From: Astropecten irregularis
Lineage: Eukaryota; Echinodermata; Asteroidea; Paxillosida; Astropectinidae
Assembly: GCA_963971285.1 (NCBI GenBank)
Contig: OZ020260.1
Span: 11,442,798-11,506,797, forward strand
Direction of reading: 5' to 3'
DNA: 64,000 bases
The notes under the pieces were generated by a model. It had not been told where the DNA came from. It was given only the letters and a program-made list of their open reading frames with translations, and searched no databases. Position numbers and translations under genes: made by a program. This document shows, in pieces, positions 27,501-35,600 of the stretch (positions are counted from its first letter, which is position 1; each line of letters opens with the position of its first letter).

Positions 27501-27556
27501 AAACAGAAGAGAAGTTACTAGGGTACCAGACTGCCCTGGATAGATTCAAGAAATAG
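9599..27556 (+). CDS. WDR46: WDR46 / Utp7-like WD40 protein, 14 coding exons, one partly in an assembly gap
   Basis: Nucleolar WD40 scaffold of the small-subunit processome, needed for 18S rRNA maturation (yeast Utp7, human WDR46/BING4). Exons: 9599-9643, 11345-11590, 18029-18147, 18580-18667, 19084-19250, 20826-20976, 21843-21978, 22459-22558, 23110-23263, 24243-24390, 25232-25326, 26309-26404, 26936 to inside the gap, 27440-27556. All visible junctions are GT-AG with matching phases. Family hallmarks in order: the lysine-rich N-terminus, [22 protein letters not shown]-type block [92 protein letters not shown] and the C-terminal TALDRFKK. Visible exons encode 553 residues; human is about 610. 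The start MATSMDERG lies in the context AACATGG. Intron 2 (6.4 kb) holds a nested receptor gene, and many introns carry MITEs and tRNA-like elements. Confidence 0.97.
9740..10520. repeat. CpG-rich foldback remnant in WDR46 intron 1
   Basis: GATTGTGGGTTGACGGGAT near 9810 is mirrored by GTAAACCCACAATCCCCATG near 10311. Both sides contain CATGTCCATG and CGTCCG-like blocks. The inner sequence also has a TTTTTATCACGC/GCATGCTGTGC theme shared with 8043-8172. Probably an old inverted-repeat element; limits are approximate. Confidence 0.4.
11009..11195 (-). mobile_element. tRNA-like element bounded by inverted repeats, copy 1
   Basis: On the minus strand, a tRNA-like core (11018-11090) with A-box GTAGCTCAGTTTGTAAGAGC and B-box GGTTCGAATCC follows an outer CAAAGATAATTGACTATTA block. 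The block GATCCTTGGGATATAGCGG, then GGTTTCATGG, precedes it. The anticodon arm is imperfect. Confidence 0.75.
11640..11922 (+). mobile_element. Internally repetitive GGAGGATT-rich element, copy 1
   Basis: Five to six diverged subunits of about 60 bp, each ending in GGAGGATTCAGGAT. The whole is repeated in reverse orientation at 35968-36272, subunit order conserved (for example GAGGTAGGGCCACTGAAGGA). It is dispersed as a unit, so not a plain local tandem repeat. Confidence 0.75.
12205..12545 (+). repeat. Three tandem units of about 110 bp, T-rich
   Basis: Each unit contains GGGTG(C/T)GTTGTCCAAAAT, TTGTAAATGAAAAATGTTGA and TTGTTTCAAAAT followed by a T-run. It lies in WDR46 intron 2 upstream of the nested receptor. 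Confidence 0.7.
13072..14012 (+). CDS. Intronless class A (rhodopsin-type) GPCR nested in WDR46 intron 2, with a frame break
   Basis: Seven-helix receptor of about 313 residues. The first part (13072 to about 13140) encodes [18 protein letters not shown], with N-glycosylation sequons NMT and NDT typical of a receptor N-terminus. The rest, from [19 protein letters not shown] to the stop at 14010-14012, lies in another frame, so one base is missing (or two added) near 13131-13140. Helix landmarks are TM1 [14 protein letters not shown]2 [18 protein letters not shown]3 LCEFSGFLL ending in NRF where most class A receptors have DRY, the TM4 tryptophan in LILTWLTS, and TM7 [12 protein letters not shown]. 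The usual TM6 CWxP is absent ([10 protein letters not shown]). The style resembles melatonin/GPR84/moody-type orphan receptors, but no ligand can be assigned. It is on the host gene's strand and has no introns. The break could be a sequencing error or true decay; the remaining 880 bp are open, which favours a recent break or an error. Confidence 0.75.
14040..14136 (-). mobile_element. Dispersed repeat related to 60700-60800
   Basis: Read on the minus strand, it matches the plus strand near 60706 across CTGAC(A/C)AATGGAGGATTTC, GGCCTGGCCAGGCTTT and AAGTTTCTCTC. It abuts a separate foldback at 14137. Confidence 0.65.
14137..14289. mobile_element. Hairpin element, copy 1 of 2
   Basis: Near-complete palindrome: GATTTCACTTATAAATGCTT, TGCGATCATCGCTCAGCCCA and AATCCATCGCTAAACGGAAA are mirrored by TTTTCCGTGTAGCGATGGAT and GATGATCGCAAAGTGTTAAT. 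The second copy is at 38436-38587. Confidence 0.8.
14570..14780 (-). mobile_element. Truncated family-B MITE
   Basis: Minus-strand orientation of the 17431 and 24478 elements: TATTATACCTTTAA end, CACAGAACAGCAC-type block, GAGCTCAAATTTTCACAGG. Most of the other half is deleted. Confidence 0.65.
15000..15960 (+). repeat. Diverged tandem array interrupted by a MITE
   Basis: At least four units share CACCTTGCATATAATTTGAT, GTGAAAAGTATTGAAAAATG and CTAAATTGAATTGAATT; some also share TTCATCACATTCGTAGAGG and TTTTGCAGATCTGTG. A family-A MITE (15370-15708) splits one unit. It lies in WDR46 intron 2. Confidence 0.7.
15370..15708 (+). mobile_element. TTAA-flanked MITE, family A, with an inferable empty site
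   Basis: Starts TTAAAGGAAGTATCATGCTT and ends AGTATGATACTACCTTTAA, that is, inverted termini with TTAA at each edge. The surrounding array unit without insertion (near 15196-15225) supplies a model of the empty site. Confidence 0.85.
15965..16180 (+). mobile_element. tRNA-like element bounded by inverted repeats, copy 2 (best preserved)
   Basis: The core 16039-16111 folds like a tRNA: acceptor GGCTGGA with TCCAGTC (seven pairs, one G-T), D stem GCTC/GAGC, B-box GGTTCGAATCC. The anticodon stem has a T-T mismatch and the T stem a C-C mismatch. Outside the core, AACAAAGATAGTTGACT (16000-16016) and AGTCAATTTTTCTTTGTT (16107-16124) form an inverted pair. Confidence 0.85.
16745..17345 (+). repeat. 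CCCA-rich minisatellite in WDR46 intron 2
   Basis: About 600 bp of variable units around CACCCACCCAGCAACCACTT and ATCACCCACCAACTCACC. Higher-order units recur, for example CTTACTCTGCACCCACCC at 16973 and 17160. The long open frame over it is a by-product of composition. Confidence 0.9.
17431..17795 (+). mobile_element. TTAA-flanked MITE, family B
   Basis: TTAAAGGTATAATACATGAT at the left. The right half is close to family A (ACACCATTTCAGGCGGAAAT, GTTATACGTAAATCTGTGAA), while the left half differs. It ends in TTTTAA. Confidence 0.75.
18232..18500 (+). mobile_element. Hexanucleotide-armed foldback element, copy 1
   Basis: About 14 copies of GGCTCC/GGCTCT at the left (18238-18322), an internal block ATCAAATCAGGGCTTTTGGCT, and an inverse AAAGCCAGAGCCAAAGCCAA block near 18463-18486. 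Same architecture as 23928 and 43638. It lies in WDR46 intron 3. Confidence 0.7.
19331..19563 (-). mobile_element. tRNA-like element bounded by inverted repeats, copy 3
   Basis: The core is about 19398-19470 on the minus strand with B-box GGTTCGAATCC. Both extended flanks are present (GATCCTTGGGATAAAGCAG before, and CAGTCAGTTTCCCTTGTGGT after, in minus-strand order). Confidence 0.75.
19853..19886 (+). repeat. T-run followed by a 19-base G-run
   Basis: A T tract runs directly into an uninterrupted G tract at about 19867-19885, just before a hairpin element in WDR46 intron 5. Homopolymers of this size are often miscounted in assemblies. Confidence 0.8.
19912..20056. mobile_element. Hairpin element with TGGGAGACTTT ends, copy 1
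   Basis: TGGGAGACTTTTGAGACGTC at the left and AAAGTCTCCCA at the right, with GC-rich inner arms (GAGCATCCGCGCGCAATTGT and GAGCATGCGCGCGTTG). A second copy is at 41222-41350. Confidence 0.75.
20343..20687 (+). mobile_element. TTAA-type MITE, family A, 5' truncated
   Basis: CAAAGAAATACATATTCATG at the left and TATGATACTACCTTTAA at the right, ending shortly before the acceptor of WDR46 exon 20826-20976. Confidence 0.8.
21545..21712 (-). mobile_element. tRNA-like element bounded by inverted repeats, copy 4 (core deleted)
   Basis: The flanks are intact (GATCCTTGGGATTTAGCGG and AACAAAGATTATTGACTATT on the minus strand), but about 30 bases of the tRNA-like core are missing. Confidence 0.65.
22597..22895. 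mobile_element. Foldback element split by a tRNA-like element
   Basis: GAGAAAGATCCTGCTAGGAT near 22597 is mirrored by ATCCTAGCAGGATCTGTCTC near 22871; GGGCCCTC is mirrored by GAGGGCTT. The tRNA-like cassette 22690-22813 lies between the arms. Confidence 0.6.
22690..22813 (+). mobile_element. tRNA-like element bounded by inverted repeats, copy 5
   Basis: The core 22728-22800 is nearly identical to copy 2, with the same inverted outer pair (AAAGATAATTGACT and AGTCAATTTTTCTTTG). It lies in WDR46 intron 8. Confidence 0.8.
23340..23510 (+). mobile_element. Degenerate tRNA-derived SINE
   Basis: A B-box-like GATTCGAATTCC is followed by GCAGATTGGGTTTACAGTCC and GTGGGTTTTCC. This is a weak but typical SINE order; limits are estimates. 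Confidence 0.35.
23532..23796. mobile_element. MITE with GGGGTGCGTTCCGCT ends
   Basis: GGGGTGCGTTCCGCT (about 23535) is mirrored by AGTGGAACGCACCCC (about 23780). The interior repeats GCGAACAT/ATGTTCGC and lies in WDR46 intron 9. Confidence 0.7.
23928..24188. mobile_element. Hexanucleotide-armed foldback element, copy 2
   Basis: GGGCGTTTACGAAATGGAGG with GGCTCAGGCTCC units at the left, and GAGCCTGAGCCTGAGCC units with CCGTTTCGTAAATGCCC at the right. Internal GGTATCAAAATATAGACTTT matches the copy at 43638. Confidence 0.85.
24478..24842 (+). mobile_element. TTAA-type MITE, family B
   Basis: AAGGTATAATACATAATTTG at the left and ACTGTACCTTTAA at the right, with internal CACAGAACAGCAGTCACACT and AGCTCAGTCGGCCATCTGAG. 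It lies in WDR46 intron 10. Confidence 0.8.
25378..26150 (+). repeat. 13-bp minisatellite, about 770 bp, in WDR46 intron 11
   Basis: Variants of GGGACTTGAGGAT and GGTCTGACTTGAG. Larger blocks, such as TTAAAGGTCTGTCTTGAGGA followed by TGGAACTTGAG, recur at 25838, 25907 and 25969. Three 13-mers make 39 bases, so the minus strand reads as a 13-residue protein repeat that is not a gene. Confidence 0.95.
26709..26835 (+). mobile_element. tRNA-like element bounded by inverted repeats, copy 6
   Basis: The core 26744-26816 has B-box GGTTCAAATCC and acceptor GGCTGGA/TCCAGTC. The outer right repeat is eroded. Confidence 0.7.
26936..27150 (+). other. WDR46: Assembly gap of 200 N hiding most of a WDR46 exon
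   Basis: Bases 26951-27150 are N. The last 15 bases before the gap (26936-26950) follow an AG acceptor and read GWKPP in phase with the previous WDR46 exon. In family members this is where a lysine/arginine-rich segment of about 50 residues occurs between the QEQ-type helix and the C-terminal helix. The exon start is thus present and its remainder is in the gap. The round length suggests an estimated, not measured, gap. Confidence 0.85.
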
Positions 27557-28700
27557 CCCAATTAGTATGGCTCCTTGACATTTTCAGCCGTTGTATTGAA
27601 AAGAGAAAGTGCATTTGTTTGTCTGTTTGTTTTTTTCTGTTTGTTTGATTTGTTTGTTGTTGTTTGTTTCCAGTTGTATTTTTGCCCTGTTACACTTTCC
27701 ACTGCTTTGATTCATACTTGACTTGAGATGAAATCAGGAGCCAATTTCATAAAACTTTTAAGCACAAAAATGTGCTTAGCACAAGAATGTCTCGCCCAAT
27801 AAAACAAACCTCATTGAAAATTCCATTTGATATTCATGGTCAGCGAACAACAGCCAAAGAACAATCACAAGTGGTACACAACATGTGAACATTTGGTTGT
27901 TAACCCTGTTTGTATTAAGACAGAAATGTCATGCTTAGCAAATTTTTGTGCTTAACAGTTTTATGAAATTGGCCCCAGGTGTTCTAGTCACTGGGAATCA
28001 AAGTAATAAATTAATTTTCATGAATTAATTTTTATAATTTGAACTTGATGATATTAAGAGACAATTATTTGGGCGAGTCATATAATGTGCTGCATGACGC
28101 TAAAAACATCACAGACATCATGCGTAACAGAACTTTTTTTTCTGCTAGAAACTGACTTGCATTACAACTATCAGTGGTTTTCTGTTTAAAAACTTAAATT
28201 TATTTTCTTTTTCTTCTTTCTTCCTTTTTTGCTCACTTTCTATGTCAAGTTCATATTGTGATAGTTTTATGTATTACGTTTAATTTTCGTTTTATTTGAA
28301 CTGTTTATAAATTATATCACTTTTTTATAGTTTCTTTTTTCTGTTGGTTGAAGCTACAGATATTTGATTTGGGGGAAAAGTTCAGTTGTGTAAAAGTAGG
28401 TCCTTTATGTTTTCTGCTCTACAGCCATTTGCCAACCCAAGAATGATGTTTTATTTTTATTCTGTAGGCTTTTCACCATTTTATACTTTTTCCAACATTA
28501 TCAAATTCAGTACAAGTGATAATAACTGCTGCAAACTGGTTAAGAATGTCAGACCCCACTCGATCCTAACTCCAAACATTTTATCATAATTATTTTGTCT
28601 CCACTGAAAATATTTATGTTCATCATGGAATGCATTTCCATCATTATTAGGTGTACAATAAATTATTGTAAGATCATTTTACATAATTATTTGATTGTTT
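27557..28700 (+). other. WDR46: WDR46 3' UTR and downstream DNA, containing a MITE
   Basis: AATAAA occurs at 28005-28010 and 28657-28662, so the transcript may run 0.45 or 1.1 kb past the stop codon. A foldback at 27745-27977 would then lie in the 3' UTR. No other gene seen. Confidence 0.45.
27745..27977. mobile_element. MITE with GCCAATTTCATAAAACT ends, copy 1
   Basis: GAGCCAATTTCATAAAACTT at the left and AGTTTTATGAAATTGGCCCC at the right, with TAAGCAC/GTGCTTAG inner arms. Related copies are at 41950-42200 and 63846-64000. Confidence 0.85.
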
Positions 28701-29673
28701 AATTTGTTGTGTTCTTTATTGTGTTGATTTGATTTCTTGAAGAAGAATGTTGGTGTCAAGTTCTTAAAAAGTCTTTGATTTCAAAATTTTAGAATTTTTC
28801 TTCTTCAATGAGCTGTTGTGGGGAAAAGGAAATGAAACAATGGCAAGATTGCCATTATTTATACATGGAGGCTGAAATGTAGGGGGAAGGAGACAGCTAG
28901 AGGAAAAGAATGATTTGTTTGAAGTTTGTAAGTAATAGTTCTTGAATTGATCGCCTGACGGAGATTACATAATCACCAAGACACAGTTAGGTCATAAATT
29001 ATTCTTTTGTTCCCGAGCAGGCCGTGTGGTCTCCGCGTTGTTTACATCGCGGGGTCTAAGTTCGGCTTAAGTTTGTTAAACATGAACCGTCTTGCTTTCG
29101 GCTGTGGTTATCAGTTTATTTGCAAACCTTTCAGACCGCTAAAGCGCAAAAAATCGACCACTCATCGGAAGTCTATTGTATCCACAAAGCTACGGTGTTG
29201 AGTCTAGCGATAAAACCATTACATGTACTCAGCCAAACAAACGCCCCCACTCGTCAAACGGAATCAATTTTGGGGCGCCCCGAAACGGTCAAAATTCTGG
29301 TGGAATCTTTTGTTTTTACACCGCAGTGCTAAAATAAGTAATATTTCTTGAAGAAAAATACATTTTTGGTCATAAATTGTATGAATTATGATCATTCAGT
29401 GATAATTATGCTTAGCAGATGCATTCGAAAATTTTCGGGGGATTAGAAACCGTCCACTATAGGTGACAGGTGCGTCTGTTCCTAGCTCTATGGTCAGACC
29501 ATAGAGGAAGGAAACAGTCAGACAGTTCTTCATGCAGGTCACGTCACATGTGTTCCGCCAAGTTGAGAGCGGGCTGAACAAAATTCAAGTTTCCAAAACA
29601 TAACTCTGAAAGGTGGACGAGGAATTCACGGAGTTGTTTTCAACCGATTTGGATAATGTAACAGGACCGAGAT
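28701..29673. other. Interval between WDR46 and SAPCD2
   Basis: No gene recognised. The last 600 bp become less AT-rich and should hold the SAPCD2 promoter and 5' UTR. Short open frames here lack family features. Confidence 0.3.
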
Positions 29674-32600
29674 ATGGCTACCTCCGTTACCGTGAATGGA
29701 CCTCCCAATCCCCCGGTCCCTGTGGATGGATTTCCGAAAGCTTTCGTGGCATCTTTGAAAGTTTTATTCGACATTTTGGACGAAGATGCTGACGGCCTGG
29801 TGCACATCACGGAGATCGAGAAGCGGTGGGCCTCGGAAGGGGGCTCGGCCGGCCTGCCGTTCGGCGTGCTGACCGGCCTGCGCAAGGCGACGCCGAAGAA
29901 CGGCAAACTCAGCTTCGATAGGTTCTGCGGAGGGCTGAAGATGACGCTGAACTCCGAACGAGGCGTCGGGAGGTCCCGGGAAGACAAGCAGCCGAACACG
30001 GCCACGGTTCGACCGAACAACGTGGTCCGACCAATGGCCGTGAGAGCGCGCAGTGCGCCCCAGCTCCCCCGGGCGTCGAACGCTCGTACACGGTCGGTCT
30101 CCAGCAGCACCACGGAGCCCACCACGGACTGGGAGGTCGCCGTACAGACGGCTCGCCACAGCGAAGGCAAACAAAACAGCGGTAAATATCGCGTGAGTGA
30201 GGACCACCACCCTAAGAGGAGGTCTGCTCCGGGAGATATAAACACCAATAACCCCTCTCGTCCAATGATACAGCCCGATCATCAGCAGCAGCGACGCCGA
30301 CTACAGCGGCGGAGTGAAGGGGACCAAAGGGACTATGTCCGGTATCCACCTGTTGTAGCCCAGGCACCTGCACCGCCGCGGAAAGTGATCTTGAATCCAG
30401 AGAGAGCCAGGGAAGTTCATAGTCCCATATATGATCACCCTCGCTCCAATGGTATACACAATTTTAAATTCTATATTTATAAACACTTATTTTTATGTAT
30501 GAATATTTTGAATATTTAAAATATTTTAAACTTTTTATTCCACTCTATTCAGTATTCTGTTTAGTCTAAAGTTCGATGAATGTTGGTCCGATCATTGCAA
30601 AATACATTACAATGAGGAAATATATTGAACTTGGCACTAAAACGTTGGTTATCTATTTTATGCCTTAACCCCAAAAAGTGAAGACTAGATATTAATATTT
30701 TCCCCTGTACGTTTGTATATATTTTCAATTACCATGTAGTTGCAATAATTGTAATCGTCTGAGATGTCAGACCAAGGGTTATGATAAATCACAACTAATT
30801 AATTGCCATATAAATTGTTGTCAATATGTTCAATAGAAAAATCAATAAAATGAATTAAAATGAACAATAAATGTTGATGAAATGACCACAACCATTAAAT
30901 TTGCCAAGAAATACCATAAAAAAATTCGATTTTTATCAGGCAAAGAAAGAGGAATACACACTACATATCTTTGACATTGTACAAGCTAGGATTAGGAAAG
31001 TAATGGGTCATTATGATGTATGGCCTATGTATAAAGTAAAGCCCTGTCCGCACTGGACTTTTTTTGGGCAAAGTAACCGAGACGCTGGGTACTTTACCCA
31101 TTTTAAGTCCAGTGCGGACGTCTCAGGAAGTCTACCTCTCAGTTACTTTGCCCGAGCCGCGCGGGTATTTCTACCGGCCAACTTCTGCCCGGGTAGAATA
31201 CCCGAGACACTTTACCCGAGACGAAAAGTCCAGTGCGGACAGTTTGAGTCGGGTATCCGCATAGGGCTTGTATTGTCAGCTCGGTAATTCTTCCGTGCAT
31301 GCACGGTTAAGTTACCCGAGTCAAAAGTCCAAGTGCGGACACCGGTAGTATTTGCCCATTTTTCATTTACCCATCGGCTTGGTTAAATCCCCGGAAAAAA
31401 AAAGTCCAGTGCGGACAGGGCTTAATACTAACTAACAGTGTCCTTTCCCCAAACAAAATTCAAATATTGGCCAAGGCCCATTTAGAATTTTTTTTTAAAT
31501 TTAAATTCAAATTTACTCCTATGTCCATTTCTTTCCTCCATGGTCCACACAAAAGGCCTCTTACTTACACTAACTTACACACAGAAATAACTCTCATATA
31601 AATATTTTCAGTTTTGTACCACCCAGTGTGTGTTTGTACATACTGTATTAACATGTTTGAAGTAATTCCCTTTCATAACAATACCATGTTAGATATTTCG
31701 CCACCTCGAAGCCTACGATTAGGTAGAGCTATTAAAATGGAACATATTGAAAATGCATTCAATTGTAAAACAGACCAACGCTGAGTATGAAAATGTGGCA
31801 CCAGGAACGGTAATAACAACTTAAACCCTGAACTTTATAGTCCACACTTGTATTATTATACACCATTAATTGTGATGCATGGTCTGCCAGGCTACACTAA
31901 TCAAATTGGCGGTATTTCACACCTCATTGATTAGCAAGGGATTTGCAGTCTCCCAATCCCCCCCCCCCACCCTGATAGTGATAATGATATAGCAAGTGCA
32001 TGGTATGCACTTGTCTGCATCGCCTTTCAAATTATGTTTTCAATTGATTTGATGACTTGAATTGATGCTGCATCCTCCCTGTGCTTTGCTTGAGGCAATC
32101 AGCACTGTTACCTCCAGCAAAGCATAGGAATGCCACATTTTGTAAGGAGTCCATTCAAGCATGAGCATTCTCCAGCCAAAATAATGTGAAACGAAAAATC
32201 ATTGATTAGTGATATTGTGATAACAATGACAATATATTTCTTTGTTGTGAAAAAGGCCACAGATCATATTTTACACTAGATGCCGTATTCCTCTCTTTAA
32301 TTAAAATTTCACTGTCAATTTAAAATTGAATATCTTGGACACTGGAAATGTTATTGTTAAATTCCCACTTTGCTAAAGCTCCAATGGGCCATCTAGAAAT
32401 ACATGTACCAGTACTATTGGAAAGCCAATGGTTTGCAGCAATGCCACAGCCACATAAAAAGTATTTTAAGCACAGTAGAAGAAACAGGTGGATATGGTTA
32501 GCATGCATGCTGGGTTGTCTGGGGCATGCAAAGTTTTCTTGGAAAAGAAATTAATAACTGTATGCCTGCCATCTTCTCTCTGTGGGGAGGCCGGCATGGA

Positions 32601-35600
32601 AGGTACAACAGTTCCAGCAAAAATGTTTCATTGTTCAAGTATGTGAAAATAAACAACATGAAGACTGGGGGACAAGGTACTATGGGTATGTACACACACC
32701 TGAAAAGTATTTGATAAGGTGGAATGTTATGAAAACATCCCCACTTATGAAAGATAAAAAGTTTCAAAAACACACTAGGTACACGTTCTTACAGCGCTAT
32801 GCAGATGAACCCTGCCCCCAAAGTATAAACATGGAAGTTTCTAATGACAACATGCAGACACCCATGTTGGCTCTTGATAAAACATTATTCAAATAAATTA
32901 AACATGTTAAAACTTTTTTTTAACATGTTAAAAGGGTATTCTGTGAATAAGAACAATATTTTATGACTACATTTATTTTATATACTTGATGATGTAAACT
33001 ATGAACATTTTAAGTCTTTTCCTTTGCATTGATTAACTCATGCTTGATCTATCTAATCTTTGAACAAATTAATGTTTTAATGTTATCCTCCAACCTGGCA
33101 CATATCAATCAACCGATTTATGCATACCACTTCCAAAAGTTGCTTATCGCTTATCAGTTCAAAAGTATATCTGTAGGGGCCTATAGGCATATTAGCTGAA
33201 GCCTCAAGGCTGTATTGATTAGTGTAATTACATGTCCTTAATTACCCTTAGCATGTCCCTCTACAAGTTTTGTTCCCAAAGTTATACTTATATAGAAGCA
33301 AGTGTGAACTGTGTTGCAAAACAGAACTTTAAATCATTGAAAAGTGTACTAAGAAAATTTGACCAGAGCGTGATTTAAACCTATAAGTCCCCCGGAACAC
33401 CGTCCCAATGCCCTTCCGCCTAGCTGGTGCTGTGTTGATGGTGTCCCAATTAGTGAAATATCTTTGTTTGTTATGATTACAGAATTTACAGATTACATTT
33501 GGAACATTTCACATAACCTGGCAGCAATTACTCCCATTTCAAAATCACATATGTCCAGTTATTCAGTATGTGGTTGAGTGTTAATTTTGAGCCCTGGTTT
33601 TTGACTTGTTCCCTTTGCCTCTTTTCTTTTGTGAAGCGGAGGCCAAACCAGTGAACGGCCATGTTGTTTCCGAGAGGCATTCACCTGGTCATTCACCAAA
33701 TCAGAAGGAAGTAGCCAAAGCCCAGACAAAGCGCGGTGATCCTAGACGCCACACAGTAACCAATGGCATCGACTATAATTTGGTGAGTCCCTTCTCTCAT
33801 TCCCCCTGAGGCTTCCATTTTCCTATTAAATTGTTCCCATTTTGATTTTGTAAGCTTACCCTACAAAGGCAAAATGGCCTTGCACCTTTTGATGATTGTT
33901 ATACCAGAGCTACTCATAGCAATCTGTCACTATGAATCTACCCTCCCTGTATTTCTGTTGGGTGGCCCAGGAAATCACCTGCACATTGATTTCCCATGGG
34001 TCCACCTGACTCCACCATTTGATGTCCAATTACACTATCTTTGTGTCATCTGTCATAAAATCATAACAAATAATGTTTGTGACATAGGGTACATATGTAC
34101 AAACTTAAATTTGTATGTGTAAGCATGTGGTGTTTTGTGTCTGCCACACTTGTTATGAAGCGACAAACCTTTTTTTCCACCTTATTGTGACTTTCAGTGG
34201 CAGGTGACTCATATTCACAGACTGAACATTCAATCACATGTCCGTTCCTTCGATTCTGATTCCTCTATCATGAGTGCATAATTTGCAGCCAAAGTGCAGA
34301 GTTAATCTTCCATAAATTCACACTCACAGGAGCAAAAGCACAACCATGCATCATTTCACCTTATGGCCCCAAATTCATTTCCCCTAGCCTCTAGAAAAGT
34401 TAGAAAGGCATTGATTTTTCCATTAATGTAAATGCTTGGCTGATGAATTCCAAAGCTCCAGAGGAAACAGGCATGGGGGATGCTTAAAAGGCAGGCGATG
34501 AATGACAGGTAGGTACCTCATGGGTGTTGCAGCTAGTCCCATAAGTACAGGGGCAGGTGAAACATTTAAAGGGGTGATACACCTGTTTGGAGCCTCCCAT
34601 ACATACCACAGGGAATGAATTTGGAATGGGACAGTGTGTCAGGTTTTTTTTGTTCAACTTCATCCCCCTTTCACTTTTTAGACCTTTATGGTATTAAGAA
34701 GTGGTCAGAAGACATAGGGAACTTGGGATGTAAAGTTTGTTGGTCTCCTGATTCCTAAACATAAAGGACCGAAAGGGGCCTTGCGGTGGGCTAATACCTC
34801 ACCCCTAGCTGTCAGACATGCCCGAGTTTGCTCGATCTGATGATGATGATGAGCTCTTGGATCTGATCCGAGTACATGTATTTGCTGCCAGTCAGACCAT
34901 ATCCAGATGGATTGATAAATGTAGAAATAGAAATATTCTATAAAAGACATTTGTGCGAGATATTGAGATATTCATATACATGGAGGAAGGGTACACTTCA
35001 TGTAGGTCTAGCCCCAATCTCCAAGTTACTCTCAATGTGCAAGTGATGATTTTGCCAATTAGGACAGGTATTTTTGTTTTTATGGAAGTGCAGACTTTTT
35101 AAACTAAATTTGTAAGTACAGTTCATCAGTACCTTTTACAATGTCCTTTTCATGATTAAAAAAACCCTGGTTTTTCTAGTTTCAAATTAAAACATACCTT
35201 TTTACTAATACTGTTCCCGTGGATTAAACTAGTCCCTTGAAACCCTATTTCCTGTTGAAGGAAGTTCCCCTAACAAAGTCACATACCGGGGGACCAAATC
35301 CCATTGTTCAAAATCACCGGGATATATGCATTCCAACAATGGCGTCTTTATTTTTCGTAGTCTGCCTGAAAACATTGTACCCATGTTTTGATTTTTGCTG
35401 CCCACACACAAATCGACACAGTGGTCCTGTGCTGACTTGTCCAAACATTTTGTGTTCACGTTTTGGGGTCTATTGTCTCCCAAACTTCTGCACTGTAGCA
35501 GTGTAGGCCTACAGTGCGAGACAACCTTGCTTAGCAAAATGCATTGGCTCCTATGTAAAATAGGCAAAGCCAGTATTCTTAAAAATACATTTTGAGGCCA

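Noticed and set aside
30901..31287. 128-residue plus-strand frame
   Set aside because: It lies over the Harbinger-like MITE at 31039-31423; no domain.
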